Made by a program: the position numbers and the translations under genes
In this document: positions 25,101-41,200 of the stretch, one piece after another
How positions within the stretch are numbered: position 1 is the first letter of the stretch
Layout: the number at the start of each line of letters is the position of its first letter
Source of the DNA: Vanessa cardui
Taxonomy: Eukaryota; Arthropoda; Insecta; Lepidoptera; Nymphalidae
Length of the DNA stretch: 64,000 nucleotides
Assembly: GCF_905220365.1 (NCBI RefSeq)
Contig: NC_061129.1
Span: 4,030,803-4,094,802 of the forward strand
Direction: 5' to 3'
Notes under the pieces: model-generated
Seen by the model: the letters and a program-made list of their open reading frames with translations, nothing else
Told to the model about the DNA's origin: nothing
Database searches by the model: none

Positions 25101-28100
25101 CTAAAGGCCTCCTCTCCCGTTGAGGAGAAGGTTTTTGGAACATATTCCACCACGCTGTTCCAATGCGGGTTGGAGGAATACACATGCGGCAGACTTTCTA
25201 TGAAATTTGTCACGATGTTTTCCTTCACCGCTGAGCACGAGATGAATTATAAAGGCAAATTAAGCACATGAATCAGCGGTGCTTGCCTGGGTTTGAACCC
25301 GCTATCATAGGTTAAGATGCTCGCGTTCTAACTACTGGGCCATCTCGACAATATTATAAAACGCGCAAGTAAATCTGTTTGTTTGTCCGTTTGTTACGTT
25401 TTTACAGTCAAATCACTTAACATATTCGATGAATATGCTTTGATTGGTATGGAAAAAGCTTGAACCCCAAGAATCTAAGCACTATGTTTTATACATAACG
25501 CCTGACGACCAACATATGAAGAGGAAAACCCCGGTCGACAACTAGTATCATATTTTTATTTTCGTTACTTTATTACAATCAGTTAAACTAAAAACAATGG
25601 TTGATCACAAGTAGTCCAGTAATAATTGAGATTGAAAGAAATTCAAACATTAATTTAATAAACGAAATATACCAATTTGTAATTTTACATACAACACACA
25701 TTAAGCTCTATTTACTGTTAATTCACAAACATAAAATATCCTTCAGAAGTAACATTTCGAAATATCAACTCTCAAAATCTTTGCATCACTAACGTTAAGA
25801 AATATAATTAACAAAATTATTTTTACTGTCTATTGCTTTTGTAATATTAATAACCTCATTTTCAACTTTATATCATATCTTTTAATTACAAGGATTTATA
25901 AATATCTTAGAAAGTGTAGATATAACGGGAATCTGCCCGGACGATAAATGAGTCAATATTTGCTTTTGCCTTTCACTTGGTGATAACGAGATAGCTATGA
26001 AGGAACTTACACACATGCTTGACGCAAGTCCACCTGCTCTTTTTCATATAATAAGATAACGATTCGGATAATTGGTCACAAATTCAAAAGTCCTGGGTTC
26101 AAGCCGCGAATCAGACCAATAACAAGGTCTAATTTATTGAGAAATTTTAAGGAGCAGCCCGGTGTTGTTGTGTTATGTATTTTAGGGGGCAATTTAGTTA
26201 GCATAAGGTTTTCAGGTTTTAATGATAATAACCGCTGGCTCCACGCCTTAACTCCTTCCGGTCGTGTCGAACTTGCTGTCTCATCGGATTATGGAAGTAA
26301 GAAAAGAGATACACTTATGTTCGTGCACATAATACGTTCTGCGCAGTTGTTTAGGCTCTTAAGACCGAAATCGGCTAGCAGATCGGTAAATTACACTAAC
26401 GTTTTTGTTTTAATTGTTCTTAATCTATATGAATATTGTAAATGTGAAAGTAACTCTGTCTGTCTGACTGACTGTCGCTCTTTCACGGGCAAACCGCTGA
26501 ACCGAATTTGATAAAATTTAGTATGAAGCAAACTTGAACTCCGAGAAAGGACTTAGGATCCTTTTTTTCTTTACACATGACAACCAACACCCTTAAACGA
26601 GAGCAAAACCACGGGCTTTCTTTTTATATATTCAAAACGCCAACAAACAAATCTGTTTTCTAATAATTTACACTTAGATATCGGATGTCCAGACCACTTC
26701 TAAAGCCGACCAATTACCAACTGTGGGGACATAATTGGCAGCTAACAAATAAGAATATAAAACATTTAAACATTAATTACTATTAATCGATACTCACTGT
26801 TGTAGGAGGGGATACGAGAGGATTATTGTCTAAATTCAATGTGATTATCGTGCTCATATTGCGGAGTTCTAATGGAAGCGACGATATACAATTACAGCTC
26901 ACGTCTAAGTGCTCGAGTCGGAGGTATGTGATCTCTGAAAATATAAAAATAATTGATTAACTTAACTACTTCATCTTCGAAGACATTTGATGAATTACAT
27001 ACATTAATTGTTATTTTTTCTTCGGATTAAATATACCGTACATATAATAAATTCTTGAATTGTTAATGATATCCTCTAGTTTTTGAAATGGATAATCAAA
27101 GTCAATCTGAATGATCATTGGTCGGGATCAACCGATTACTATATAAGCAGCCAATCAACGATTAGATTAACACCAAATTGGTCAATGTAACTTTGACCAA
27201 CGTATCAAAAACCAGGTTTAAATGTGGACGGATAACAGGCATACATAAATTCCCCCTTAACTAACTACAGGGAAATACTGGCTTCTGAGAAAAACGCGTC
27301 AGACATTGTTATGACTAAGCAAAAATTATTTTATCATTCACAAAACATTTTAACCGTAAATCAATTTACAACCGAGGTTAAGATATTATTGAAAAGTTAT
27401 TTTTATTTGCTGTAATTATTTAATTCATTGATATTAATCGTATAGTATAATATTCATGGTTTTTATATGCGATCGCTTTTGAATAGATTCATTGCACTTT
27501 TGTGACAGTTCTAGGTAAAGCTACCGGTTCGGAATTTTGATTCTACCAAGAACAGATGACAAGAAACTTAGTACTCCATTAAACTCATTATAGTAACGAT
27601 ATACAGTAATCATATTGTAAGAATCTAACCGTAGAGTACGACCGTGTAATGTAAGAAGGTCATATGCGACATTGACTGAAATAATTGTTTATAAAGCATA
27701 CAAATTAAAAACGATACATACAAATAATGTTACGAAAATGTATATAAAAGCTTAGTAACATAGTAACAGTCTGTAAATTTCCCACTTCTGGGATAGGCCT
27801 ACTATTCCTTTGGGGAGAATATTTGGAGCTTTTGTTACCACATGAATACTCAATACTACGATATTCCAACGCAGGTTTCCTAAGGATGTATTCCTTCACC
27901 GAAGAACGTCAGACGTAAATTATACACAAAAACTAAGCACATCAAAATAAAGTAGTGCTTGTCTGATTTTGAACCCTCAATCATGAATTAAGAGTACGAG
28001 TTCCAACCACTAAGCCATCTCGGCTATAAGAGCTTATATGAATTAAAAATGTTTTAATTATTAGGTATAAATTTATTTCTGGTTATAATTCTTTTACTAC

Positions 28101-31100
28101 TGTTTATATATAAGAGAAAGTATATTTTACTAATTTCACGATTATTGCTTAAGGCAAGACTGTATATCCTTCATCAATAACTTGTCATTTCTTCATACTA
28201 AGTATGTTTATATTTATCTTTAATACTTGAGTCACAATCGAGATGATTCGTGAATGTATAATGTCGTAAATACATTGAGTTCACAGTAATGACAGGCCTA
28301 GGAGGCATTACAACTCCATCTCGTGGTTGGAGGTGCATTAGCAATGCTAGAAACGACTAATGCCTTCTATATTACTTTCATTGACGAAGGTATTTAGGCT
28401 ATCATTTTATATAGAAATTCTAGCCGATTATCATCGAATATTTTAAAATAATTTATAAATATTTATTATTATTTTAAATAAAAATGTACGTGTATATACA
28501 TATGTATTGGTACTATTTCTCATTCGTCTCTAGAAAGATTTTTTTTTAGTTTTAACGTCGTACGAATAGGCGTAATAAATCTATGACTACATTTAATATA
28601 AAATTATTGTAAAAAGTACGTTTGTTATCTATATATTAACAAACAAAGACAATAAACCGATTAACCTGTTACAGAAAAACACGACTGCTTTTGCTCGGTA
28701 GTAGAATTAAAAAAAAAGTACAAAAAATACAAATTAATATTATGTTTTCCTCAAATTGACCACGTACCAGTGCAATTGTCATTACATAACAATCATTTTA
28801 AACAATTCATAAGCATACAATATACATATATTATTTGTATAGCACCCTATTCACTCACGAGGGCGTGCCCCTCCACTTAAAAATCTAATAAAAAATTTTA
28901 TTTACTGTTTTAATTCTTACATATGTCATCTCACACATACTAAGACATTACGAAAGCAAAATTTCACTCGATTACTACATATTGAATTTATGGTGGAGAG
29001 GCGCGCCTTCGTGTATGAACAGATGTGTGTTTATGAAAACAATATGAAACTCACGTAATGGCAGCAACCCTAGCTGGTTATTACTAAGGTTCAAACATCG
29101 AAGACCAGCACAGTCTCCAAGGTTCATTGGAACTTGTGTAAGCCTATTATTTGACGCATCCAATTCCGCTAAAGATGTCATCTTTCCGATCTCCTTGGGT
29201 AGACTCGTCAGGAGATTGTCCGGTAGAAGAAGAACTTGTAACGGCATCATACATACCTCACGGGGCAATTCTGTTAGCTGGTTTGAACTGTGGACAAATA
29301 AATATACTTTAATCATTGAAACAACAACGATAAAACAACAAACTTAACTAGACATCATACAATATTTTAAATACATATAAATAAAATATTAATATTCTAA
29401 ATGCTAAGACTACAAAGATATCTGATTCGAACTCTAATACTTTAATTCCAACATTTTAATTATAAATAGTGAAGTTACCATCATCATTTGGAATGTAGAT
29501 GATACCGAGAAGAGACAGACAAAGAAATTAATAGTTACTCTATTAAATGCAATTAATTACATACCTATGTAAATATAATTATAGTATTGTATGACTATAT
29601 AATTATAATTATTTATCATTTATACATATATAGGCATCATGCAGAAATCATGTATATGTACATGTATAAAGTAAAGGCATGTACTTACATACCTTTACAC
29701 AAAATCACTATATAAATTTTTAAATAGGTAACCATATTTTAGATGAAATTTGTTCGTATAAAGTCTGCGTTGTTGCGTTTTGTTTTGTAAACGTGTCGAA
29801 AACATGTGTGAACGCACCGATCAATCCAAGCAAACTATTTTTAATCAAAGAACCTACTTTAACGTACGCTTGCGTGTAATAACACGACTTCAAACATAAA
29901 TCGTTCCTCGCCTAACCTAATAGTTCGGTCGCTGCTGCTAAAATGGATCGTGTAAATATTGATGCTTTAGGGACCTTTCATACACGTGGATCACTGATAA
30001 CGTTAAATGTTATCGATTTCATATTAACTAATTTCACTTTAATCTTAATAGTCACCTTTTTGTTAGGGTTTAGTGTATAATATTTTTCACTACACTATAT
30101 ACCTAATTCCTGATAACATCTGATATACGATATCGCATCACCACATAGATCGAAATTTACGGCGCAAGCATTCGAGACATCTACGTTTTACTGACTATTA
30201 CTATGACAAAACGATGGAGCAATATTAAACTTTTTATTTTTACTAATAAACAAATGACGTCATAGAGTTCAAACGTTTCTTCAGGATATTCGGTTGAGAT
30301 CCACTGGACTATTTTTGCTGTTATCTAGTAGTTGCTATCATTAACACAGTACATCCATTCTATACGAATATTGCTTAACGTACCGCAAAAAATTGTATTT
30401 CCGCTGTTTTAACATTAACAAAACATAAAAAAGCTTTCACATTTGTTGTCCGACCGTCATGTTTATCTAATTGGCATTTAACTGGAGCAGAAAAAAATGA
30501 TTCCCTAATACGATAATACTGCTTAGTAAGTACTATATTGTGTTTAAAGCCGAATATGTTTCAAGGCAATTTCAAGAAACCGCGAGATCCATTACAACTT
30601 CCAATCCAGTGAATACAAAACGACCACAATCGCGGATTAGGTGACAAACCTGTCGCAGAGTTTGATTGTATCAAATACCGACATATAATGAAATAACATT
30701 CTAGAATTTCTGTAAATCCTAACGAGACTGGTTACGCACTTATGCGAGAGGTGCTGGTTTTTTTCCCGAAGACCCCATACCTCGTCTAGACGCCTAGACG
30801 TGCTTTGAAACTGGATTCAACTACGGTAGGCCGGGATTAATAATAGACGGGGTCGATGGACGATGCATTGAAAGAAATTGATACAAGAAGCCAAGCAGAT
30901 CTTGTAACATTTGGAACTATCGGTAGACGGTAAAACAATGTCCATAGAAGTGTTTTATTATACAAGGTATATGTACGACACAACTTAGATGTCGCATCGG
31001 CAAAATTCGTAAAACCGATCACATCCGAATTGAGTACGCTATCCCAAATTATCAATATTTATTTCTCATGCGAATATGATCTTTGCACAAACGTAATAAC

Positions 31101-34100
31101 TTGTAATATCATATGACCTAATATATTCGTCAATTTGACGCGTCGGTTTACATGCATTTACTTTCTCTGACGCGTGATTCTATAGCGACGAATAGCGTCG
31201 AATGGCGCGATAGGGAGCTATTTCTATTGGTTGTGAAAATCGGCAGTAATCGGTTTTATTATCATTCCATTGCATTTTCCGATGCTACATCTAATTTGTG
31301 TCGTACTATACTTGGATTGGTAATAGAATATTACATTGGCGTGTGCTTGTTATTGTAGGACCTTCATTGCACTTTTACAATCACTATGTATCATTAACAA
31401 AATCCGCGTCCACCCGCCTCTGTCTGTCTTACGTGTCAAATATGAAAAGTTCCGAACTTATTTTTGTCAATAGACGAAATTCATGAGAAATGTTTACGTG
31501 AATTTTGTTTAAAATGGTAAATTGATTGGAATATGAAAATGTTCGCTGACTACGTGGGGGAAAATTGTCGACTTAGAACTTTACTCCGTACCGTTTAAAC
31601 TAATGAAGTTATGTGTACTACGATATAATTTTGTTTAACACCAATCAACAAACTCTAGCTACGATCACATAATATAACTTATAATTAATTTTCAAACAGA
31701 TGTTACTTAATTTTAACAAATCCCTGACATCCTATTATCATGAATGAATTTGCAAATCGATCCCATCTTGAGGCAATAACAATATTTCTCATCGACCAAT
31801 AAACGGCCGTTATCAAGAACCGTAAAAGGCTAACAATGGAGTTTCACCAGATTCTGAAGACGAACGGTATGGACGATTGCAATGTAAATACGCTTTCTAC
31901 ACGCGAGAAACCAGTCAAGTTTCGTTGATACTTTTATCTTCGTATACGTTTTTAATAGTATCAGATCATCGGGCAATGATATTGAACGATTACGTCATAG
32001 TTTTTTTTTTTTAAATCTCTTCTCACAATGAAACAATGGACATTATAAAATTGTATTGTAGTTTTATTTACTATTCATTTCATTCAATTGTTTAAATCGT
32101 CATCTATTTATCATTATCAGTTGCTACTTATTTTGTTTTTTTAATAAAAATGTCACAAAATCAATGTAAACTCTTGAGAAATACGATCGTAGCTATCCGT
32201 TAATCATTATGCAATTTACAATCACATTTTGTTTCCTATCTCGTTATGTAATAGGTACTGGTCTTCAACATGCAATAGGGTTTTAAAACCTGTATTACTC
32301 TGAAGTACAATTACTGTTACTGACTGGTACTCTAAACGGTTAAAATTGTTAAATTATTGAAAAGTGCGCCCACATATGATAACACTTAAGTGTGAAAAAA
32401 ATACAGTAAGGTCATAGCTTCGTAGATTACCTTAGAACATCAGCTATGAGGTTTTGGAAACAATTTCGGAAGCCAAATGGCCCAATTAAGACACGATTAC
32501 TATTTATTATCGCTTATCAAATATCTTTTTTGTTGTGTTATATTTTATAGATTAAGTAGAATATACTTTTCTTTTTGTATTTTTTTAATACTTTTATTAA
32601 CTGTGACGTGTCCTAAATAGACCTTTTTTTCTCTTAAGTTTATATTACGGAGGTTTGGATCATGCAGGTTTCTTTCCAATTTTTTCCGTCATCACCGAAC
32701 ACGAGACAACATACAAATTGAACACTTCATTCATTTTATTAATTTAATTATTTAAATTATAACTGCCTTCAGCCTTAAAAGGGTATATAAAAAACAATAT
32801 TTTGCATATCAGTATTTCCGATATTAACATAAATACAATATTACAAAATTTTCTCATGGATTTAACTAAACAATCTAAATATGCTGGATCCCATAGCTGA
32901 TAATAAGAGATACTAAGATAAGTTACAGTTATAGCTCAGCAGACCGGAACCCTTGATTGCAAAAAGCGTTAAACACGTCAACATACCGACATAATATAAT
33001 TAAGAATCATACACCTGTTCATTATACATAATCATAAAACATGCATCTTATATTACTGATATTAAATTAATCACAATAAATATTACTCAGCAATTATTAT
33101 ATCCGTTACAATTTTAATCAAGTTTTTATTATCCAACTTATTATGTTTGGTATGTTAGGTACATCTTTCACGCAAAAATTATTGAATATATTTTTATAAA
33201 ACTTTTTAATCATAACGCATATTGAAATACGATCAAAACCGCGGGCAAAAACGAGTTTTTTATTTGTTTTAGAAGACAATAATTTTTATGGAATTAATAT
33301 AATGCTGATGCTACACACAAGTCAAGAACTAACTTAAAAAAAAAACTCTTAAGAAAGTTATGTTTAATCTCTTACAGAAAAAGAATGTTAATATTTTTTT
33401 CATTTGACGAGTAAATTGATACGATAGCCAGATATTTAATGTATTAGACATTTTGAAATATTCTATACATTCATAGTTACCTCATTATTCTAGTACATGC
33501 TGTATCTGTGGTTAAATATGACCCCTACGTCTGGGTAAGCTACATTTCGCCGCAAGACAAGTATCAGGGGTGGCACCCCGAAGTGTAAACAAACCCCTAG
33601 TAAATAAATTACCATTTGATGTTTTAATTGAGAGGCCGTGTCTGTGTTTGTAGTCGTTTAATTGCATTAATTTTAATGGTTAATTTATGACAGATGTATA
33701 CGTTACACTAACCAACCGCCTCACATGCCACTTTTTAAAGCATTTTTGAGAGCTACTAGTATACTTTCTCCGTGAATAACATAATTTTTTGCGTGAATTT
33801 GACAAAAAATAATAATTTATTTTTTGAAAATTTAAAGCGTACACAGGTAGCCTTATTTCTTTAAGCAATTACACCCAAACCTTCAACTAAAGAACATAAA
33901 TAAGTAGGAATAGTGCAATTGCTGTAGGTACCTATTCAGTGCCGTGATAATTATTTAGTCTTACACTCAGATCACAAATTAGAACAAAAAGCAGATAGGA
34001 CATAAAAGTGAAGCAACAAAAGAGGATACAAATCACGGTTTCGCACCACCTGAATTCTACAATCGCTCTTGATTTATAATTATATTGAATATTGGCTTCG

Positions 34101-35237
34101 GAGTCGATATTATCAACTGAATTGTTTTAAATTTGTGATAAGAAGAAGAATCACACTGGTCATATTTTTCACTGTATATTATGTAATTTGATGTCCTTCC
34201 GGCCGATTTTCCCCACGGAAGCCGACATATTAAATTGCACAAACACAGACGCAAAGGCTAGCCATCCAGGCCATTACTATCCATAATACGATAATACGGC
34301 AATACGACACAACCGTAAAGTTCCAGCGTATCATCAATAGCTTTATATGCTGATCCATACTTTATAAACACTGTCTTTCAAAGTCTGGAAAGATAAAAAA
34401 AAGTACTTGATGGAAAATTGATATCTATGATTTGAAACCACTCCTTGATGATCTAATAAGCGAGCCATTGGACCAGAAGGCAGTCAAAATTAATTCAAAA
34501 GTTCATTAAACAAAAAAATGAAATATTTTATTGTTAAATTTTCTTCTCTCAAAAATAATGATAAAAATATTTATCATCTGTTGTACGTGGATCGCGTCCC
34601 CTTTGCAAATTATTCCAGCGTTACGGTCGGACGGATCAAGGTCGATGTTATTATTGATTATTCCAAGTTTAGTTCGAGGGGTGCCATGACACGTGGAACG
34701 GTGTTAATGGGGATCGAATCACATGTTTTGATGAACATAGCTCTAGCAACACCTACACTGTGTTATCTATACAATATTAAAAATTCGAAAGTAACTCTGT
34801 TGCTCTGTGTACAAACAGCTGACGATCAGATCCTTAAACAACAGCGAAGGACGCGGTGACAACTTTCCTATATATATTGACTAAGCTGCTGATTTCCTAC
34901 AGCTTACATATTAAAATAGGCGATTCCACAATAATGAGTCGCTTCATTATAATAAATATTAAATAAAAGGAAATTCATTTAGCTTTCGTTAAAGAAGGTT
35001 AGTATACATTATGCAAAATGGTATTTACTACTTTAAATTGAATGAATGTATGTATGTATGTGTGTGTGGTATATATATATTTTCTTCTAATTATAAATGT
35101 TACTTTCCAATGTTACCTTCTACTATCAGTGTTATATTTTTGAAAATTATAAAATAATATAAATAATGAACAATATATGACCTCAAATAAATAAATATAC
35201 TATAATACTATAATCATGGCATGTCTATAAAAAAAGA

Positions 35238-35277
<40 letters not shown>

Positions 35278-38200
35278 ATCACCAGATTTTGATTTGTTTA
35301 CTGGCTGAAGTATTTGCATTGAAGTTAAATAAATATTTTTTATTGACTCCTTTTCTCTTAGAAAGAAGTCTTGCAAGCATGAAAACTGTATGGCACTTAT
35401 TTGATAAAAAGGCCGTAACTTTCTGTTACGTTATGTATCTGTTATATTTTACCCACGGTACCATCACGGCTCGATTTAATATGTAAAGATATTTAAATAA
35501 TTTAAAGGTAAGATATGTACCGTATGTATTAAGAAATTAGTTTGATTGCTGGAATAGCTTTTGAGACTAAACATCGCGCTACGAGTAGTTAAGGCTATAT
35601 ATGTCTATGTCAATATATACCAACCCAATTACTTAAATAGTAGATTCACGGTTATTTCTGTTATACATGCAAAAACGCCTCACAGGGCTAATGTCCCAAG
35701 GTTAGTGGCAACCTTGGGAACTAAGATGTTATGTCCCTTGTGCCTGTAGTTACACTGGCTCACGCGACATTCAAACCGGAACACAACAATACTGTTGTTA
35801 GGCAGTAAAATATCTGATGAGTAGGTGGTACCTTACCAAATGAGCTTGCATAAAACCTTAACACAGAATAAACGGTACGGTTATAACATACTAGCAGTTC
35901 GTACTGGCTTTTGAGGATGTTTGACAGTTTACGCAGTGCACGCAACGGAAACTCTTAAAAGACAATTTTTCCCCGTTTTACAACAATTTTCATTTCATCG
36001 ATACTCCGCTGCTTTTTTATTCGTAGTGTGTAGTAATTTAGCGTTCGTGAATTGATACTAAATCATAAAACATGGCCGAATTTTGATGATATAACCGATG
36101 TTTTAATAAATTATAGAAATAGCTTTTTTTCAATAGTACTCTACTAAACGTGAAAGTCGACTTCTATGCCAAGTTTTGTTAAAATCCGTCCAGCCGTTAA
36201 ATCGTGAACGAATAACAAAAATCCAAACAAAAGTTTAGCATTCATAATATTAGAAAAAAACCAAATAAAACTGCCGTAACGTACAGGCTCCATCAAATTT
36301 GTCGATTACGCAAGTATAATTACAATAGTTTTTGGCACGCGTTCTAATTTCGAGGTACAGTACGACACAACTTAGATGTAGCATCGACAAAATTCGTAAA
36401 ACTGATCACACCTGAATTAAGTACGCTATCCCAAATTATCAATATTTACTTCCTGTGCGAATATAACCTTTACACAAACGTAATTACTTGTAATATCATA
36501 TGACCTAATATATTCGCCAATTGGACACGTCGATTTACATGCACTTGCTTTCTCTGGTCGAACTGACGCGAGAATCTAAAGCAACGAATAGAGTCCGCGA
36601 TAGGGAGTTATATCTATTGGTTGTTTATATCGGCAGTAATCGGTTTTAATGAATTTGCCGATGCTACGTCAAAGTTGTGTCGTACTGTACCTATTATTTG
36701 TTATGGCGTCACGGATAATGCATTTACGACAATGCGTACGCACGAGTTACGGATAGAGGTTTCACGGCTGTGTTTTGCTTACTTGTTGGACCTTAACCGT
36801 GTTATGATCGGATAAATTATTTAGATTGAAGATAACATTCGGATTTCGCGTGTTGGCATTGAATGATTGACAGTGGTGACTTACATTCCTTTTAACAGTG
36901 GCAACGAGGTTTTTTATAGATGAAAATTATATTACTGCCCAATACGGCGTCACGGCTTTCATCTGCAATGTAATATTATAAGAAGGACATAATACCTTAT
37001 TAGATTGACCCAAAGACCTCAAGGAACAACGGCCTACCCCCGTAGTTATTACACTCATTTTTTTTAATTTGTTAAACATTTTTTATTATATGTCTATATT
37101 CAATCAGACTTGATTAGAACATGAAATAGACGAAACTTTAGCACACTTTTTTTTTTGTCACGTGACACATTTTTTTGTCACATGATGTTTACAACGTAAA
37201 TCACAAACAAATCCAAACCGTTTATTTTAAATAGTTATGTACTCGTTTTCCTTTTAACTTGTGTCACAATTAATAAGCGAGGGCTTAGATTTGATAATTA
37301 CAATTAAGTAATTAATTCCACAATTATCGTAGAAGATATTGAACACCGAATGTGAGCCAGACAGTTCTATAAAAGCATGTTGACGTATACTAATGGTACA
37401 TTGTTTTTCTTCGCGGAATAACGGGCTCCCACCGAGCACTTCGGACTGGGCTAAATCGATTTGCTCTGTGTAATTTTAAAGTCGAGATGGCTCAGTAGTT
37501 AGAACGCGTGCATCTTAACCGATGATTGCGGGTTCAAACCCAGGCAAGCACCGCTGATTCATGTGCTTAATTTGTCTTTATAATTCATCTCGTGCTAAGC
37601 GGTGAAGGAAAACATTGTGAGGAAACCTGCATGTGACAAATTTCATAGAAATTCTGCCACATGTGTATTCCACCGCATTGGAACAGCGTGGTGGAATATG
37701 TTCCAAACCTTCTCCTCTAAGGGAGAAGAGGCATTTAGCCCAGCAGTGGGAATTTACAGGCTGTTGTTGTAATTTTAAAGACATACACTTACAACGTAAC
37801 GATGAACGTAACGATTCAGAAAACGTGATTTCAATTTCACGCAAATGTAACCGAAATATACATTCCAATCGAAGATAAAAATGTTTTTGATATGCGAATA
37901 TCTCTGCAATGATGCACTTCAAACATAAACACATGATCTTGATTGTATTATCTTTATTTAAAACTGATACTCAAAACGCAATTTTTTCACGTATCCATAA
38001 TGAATATCATAGATAACTTGCTCAAAATTTTTACCTTTAATTAGTAAAGGCATTTATTAATATTAATCGTACTTTTTAAAAATATGTATGTGGTTGTCCT
38101 GATAGTCCTAGTTGGAGTAAACAGTCCATAATTTTTTCGTTTTGTTCATTGATTGGTCCAATCGCTAAAGCACGTGAATATTTTCTATTGTACAAACTGT

Positions 38201-41200
38201 TATTTCCATATATTCCAATATGTTATGCATATTATATACATAGAACGGACTATAGTATTTAATATAACATTACAATAATTCAATAAGGTTAGACGTCACT
38301 TAAAAAAAATGAAATTTTTTAAATAATTTCGTGTCGGTCAAGCTGAGTTGTAGACAAGTGCCTTTGCCTGGAACCAATACTGGTGTAGAATCAAGTCATG
38401 ATTACCACGGTTTTAAAAAACATTGTCATTCAAAAAGAACCGACGTGTAATACTCCATGGGATACCAGAAAGCGGGTATAATTCATCTTTTTTATTAAAA
38501 AAAAGTTAAATAAATAAATAAACAAACGATTACAAATACATTGCAAGTTAAGACAGTTTTAATAAAGTCGGTGCCTTTTCAACGCGACAGGTTTATCCGA
38601 GTCAAAAGCCACGTATTTACTTGCGTTTATATGATGTTTATATGACCTATTTACTTGAGTCCTGAGCCTTTGCAAATTGAGGGGTACAGCACTCTACTTA
38701 AAACGAAAATTTAAGGAGAGAAAATTTACATTAGACAGAGGTTTCCTGCAAAAATTAAATTAAATTTGCCTTGAGTTATTAAGCCATGGATATATTTATT
38801 TGTGTCTCTCAACTAATTGGAAAATCCAAGCATGTTTTGCTGGAATATTGAAAAAATATATATCTATTACACAACTCTTAATATACAGTCAATAATAATA
38901 AGTAACTTACTATATTTTGGTGACCCATATATCAGACAGTAAATTATTATCAGCGTGACACAAATAAAACGAAGATTAAATAATAAAACCAAGCAAACTT
39001 CCTTATAATACACATACATTTTACTAGACTATGTTATGTATACATACATAATATATCTAAATTATATATAACTTTTAAGTAAGTCTAAGTGGTTAGATCA
39101 TAAGGCTGCTTGATTACGCTGTCTTGGGTTCGTGTCGGGTTAATGTTGGGTCGGGCCTGTCACAATATATTGGATTTATTTATCAATAAATTGTTACGTT
39201 AGAGTGGTAAAAAAATCGCGTGTGAAGCGAATGGGGATCTTTTTTTGTAATGATTGTTTAGTTAAGACGTAAACAGCAAAACAAATGTATACAGTAACAC
39301 TCTGTAAATTTCCCATTGCTGAGCTAAGGCATCTTTTCCCTTTGAGGAGAAGCTTATAAACATATTCTACCACATCGCACCAATACGCGTAGATGGATTC
39401 ACATGTGGCAGAATTTCATTGAAATTAGACAAACGCAGGTTTCCACACGCTGTTTTCCTTCACCGCCGAGCACGAGATGAATTATAAACACAAATTATGC
39501 ACATGAAAATTTAGTAGTGCTTGCCTGGGTTTGAACCCGCAATCGTCGGTTAAGATACACGCTTTCGAACCACTCATCACTGTTCTTGGGGATTTACAAT
39601 TCAAATGAAACGCAGTCAAAACTACGAAACGCAGCTAGTAAAAATTATATTAGTGGGAACTTACTTTAGATTCAATAAATTATATTTTTACGTTATGTAG
39701 CCTGTTAGACGTGAAGTTATAAATCAAAAATATACACAACTTCACGCTAAACAGTTCCGGTTATGTAGCTGAGTTGACATAAACGTCACTCAATCTAGTT
39801 TCCTATAATCATATATTTATCACAAATATTACGTAAACATATAATCAGAAGTGTACCAATATTCAAATGAAATTCCGGTGAAACCGCAGTCACAGGTATT
39901 TATAATATCATTTAAATTATGAATATTTTATTGCTCTATTTTTAAAGAGCATTCATTCATTCAATAAACCGTATTTTCTTGTTACTATTTTTTAACTAGA
40001 TACTATTAGTTAGATAGGCATATTTATATACCTACATACGTACATACGTTTAAATAGAAAGGTTTACCGGCAAACAGTAAACACGAAAACAATAACTATA
40101 ATATTGAATATTTAATACAATACCTACATACAAATTTATACGAATAAATATTTATAGTTGTATTATTTTTTTTTAATTTATCAAAAGCATTTCATACTCA
40201 AACCCGATTAGTCGTTGAAAAAAATATTTTTAAACATGGAACGTGCTAAAATAAATTCATAGCAAGGCTATGTTAACTCACAGCGTTCATTCCACATATA
40301 ACATGGGACCGTGACATCTCGGTCGTTCACCCCGCCCACTGATCTTTATACCGACCTACAAAACGGTCCACTATCACAATGCACTCTTTTTGTTACAGGA
40401 ATAAAGGTGGCAGTCACGGCTTTAATGATAAAACAACATCATTGGCTTATATAGCAATTTCGGCTTTATGGCTCAAACTAGACATAAATGGAATTAAAAA
40501 AAAGTTACGACTAGGAACTATTTTGAAAACTTTTTAATGTCGTTAAATTATTTTTGATTGAAAGATTTTAATCCTATAACTAATTATAATAATTATATTA
40601 GAAATCTTTTCCTAGATAGTGAGATACGTCTGCAATTTAATGCGGTTTGCGCTGCAGCCAGTAACTAACAATAGCAACATATATAATATAATGACACTTT
40701 CTATAAATTATCGATGCGGTAACAGCGAAAGGAGGACGTTATTGCATTAACGCAGAACATCGAAGAATGTCCATTTATTTTGATATATTATCACTTCACA
40801 CGCGACAGACGAGACGGAGGTGTGGTCGAATATTTAGCGCCAAACATGGTACAAGTCAATAGCGACCTAGTTTTATAATTACATAATAAATTAAAAATAA
40901 TCGCGTATACTAATAAAATATATAACGATGAAAATTTCGATTACTAGACAATAAAGCTCGTCCTATATCCATGATATATTGGACATGTCCAATCCTTACA
41001 ATTTTACATTACTATTTTATTTTATCATCGTCAATGTGCCACCAACCTCGGGATCTAAGATGTTATGTCCCTTGTGCCTGTAGTTACACTGGCTCACTCA
41101 CCCTTTAAATCGGAACACAACAATACTAAGTACTGTTATTTGGCGGAAGAATAACTGATGAGTGGGTGGTACCTACCCAGACGGGCTATCACAAAGCCCT

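Noticed and set aside
26137..26511. 124-codon plus-strand frame
   Set aside because: It spans two interspersed repeats (families J and C) and has no protein similarity I recognise.
34518..34859. 113-codon plus-strand frame
   Set aside because: The end lies in a Helitron-like repeat and the rest has no recognisable domain or splice context.
35242..35273. Possible regulatory or array-like repeat
   Set aside because: Simple (TA)n microsatellite; no spaced repeats of CRISPR type occur anywhere, as expected for a eukaryote.
37483..37560. Possible tRNA gene (box A and box B present)
   Set aside because: It is the head of a SINE; no cloverleaf with an acceptor stem can be formed and the body of the SINE follows directly.
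37578..37934. Open frames of 81 and 118 codons on both strands
   Set aside because: They lie in a family B SINE; the same short peptides (TNFIEILPHVYS) recur at 23.9, 25.0, 13.2 and 47.0 kb.
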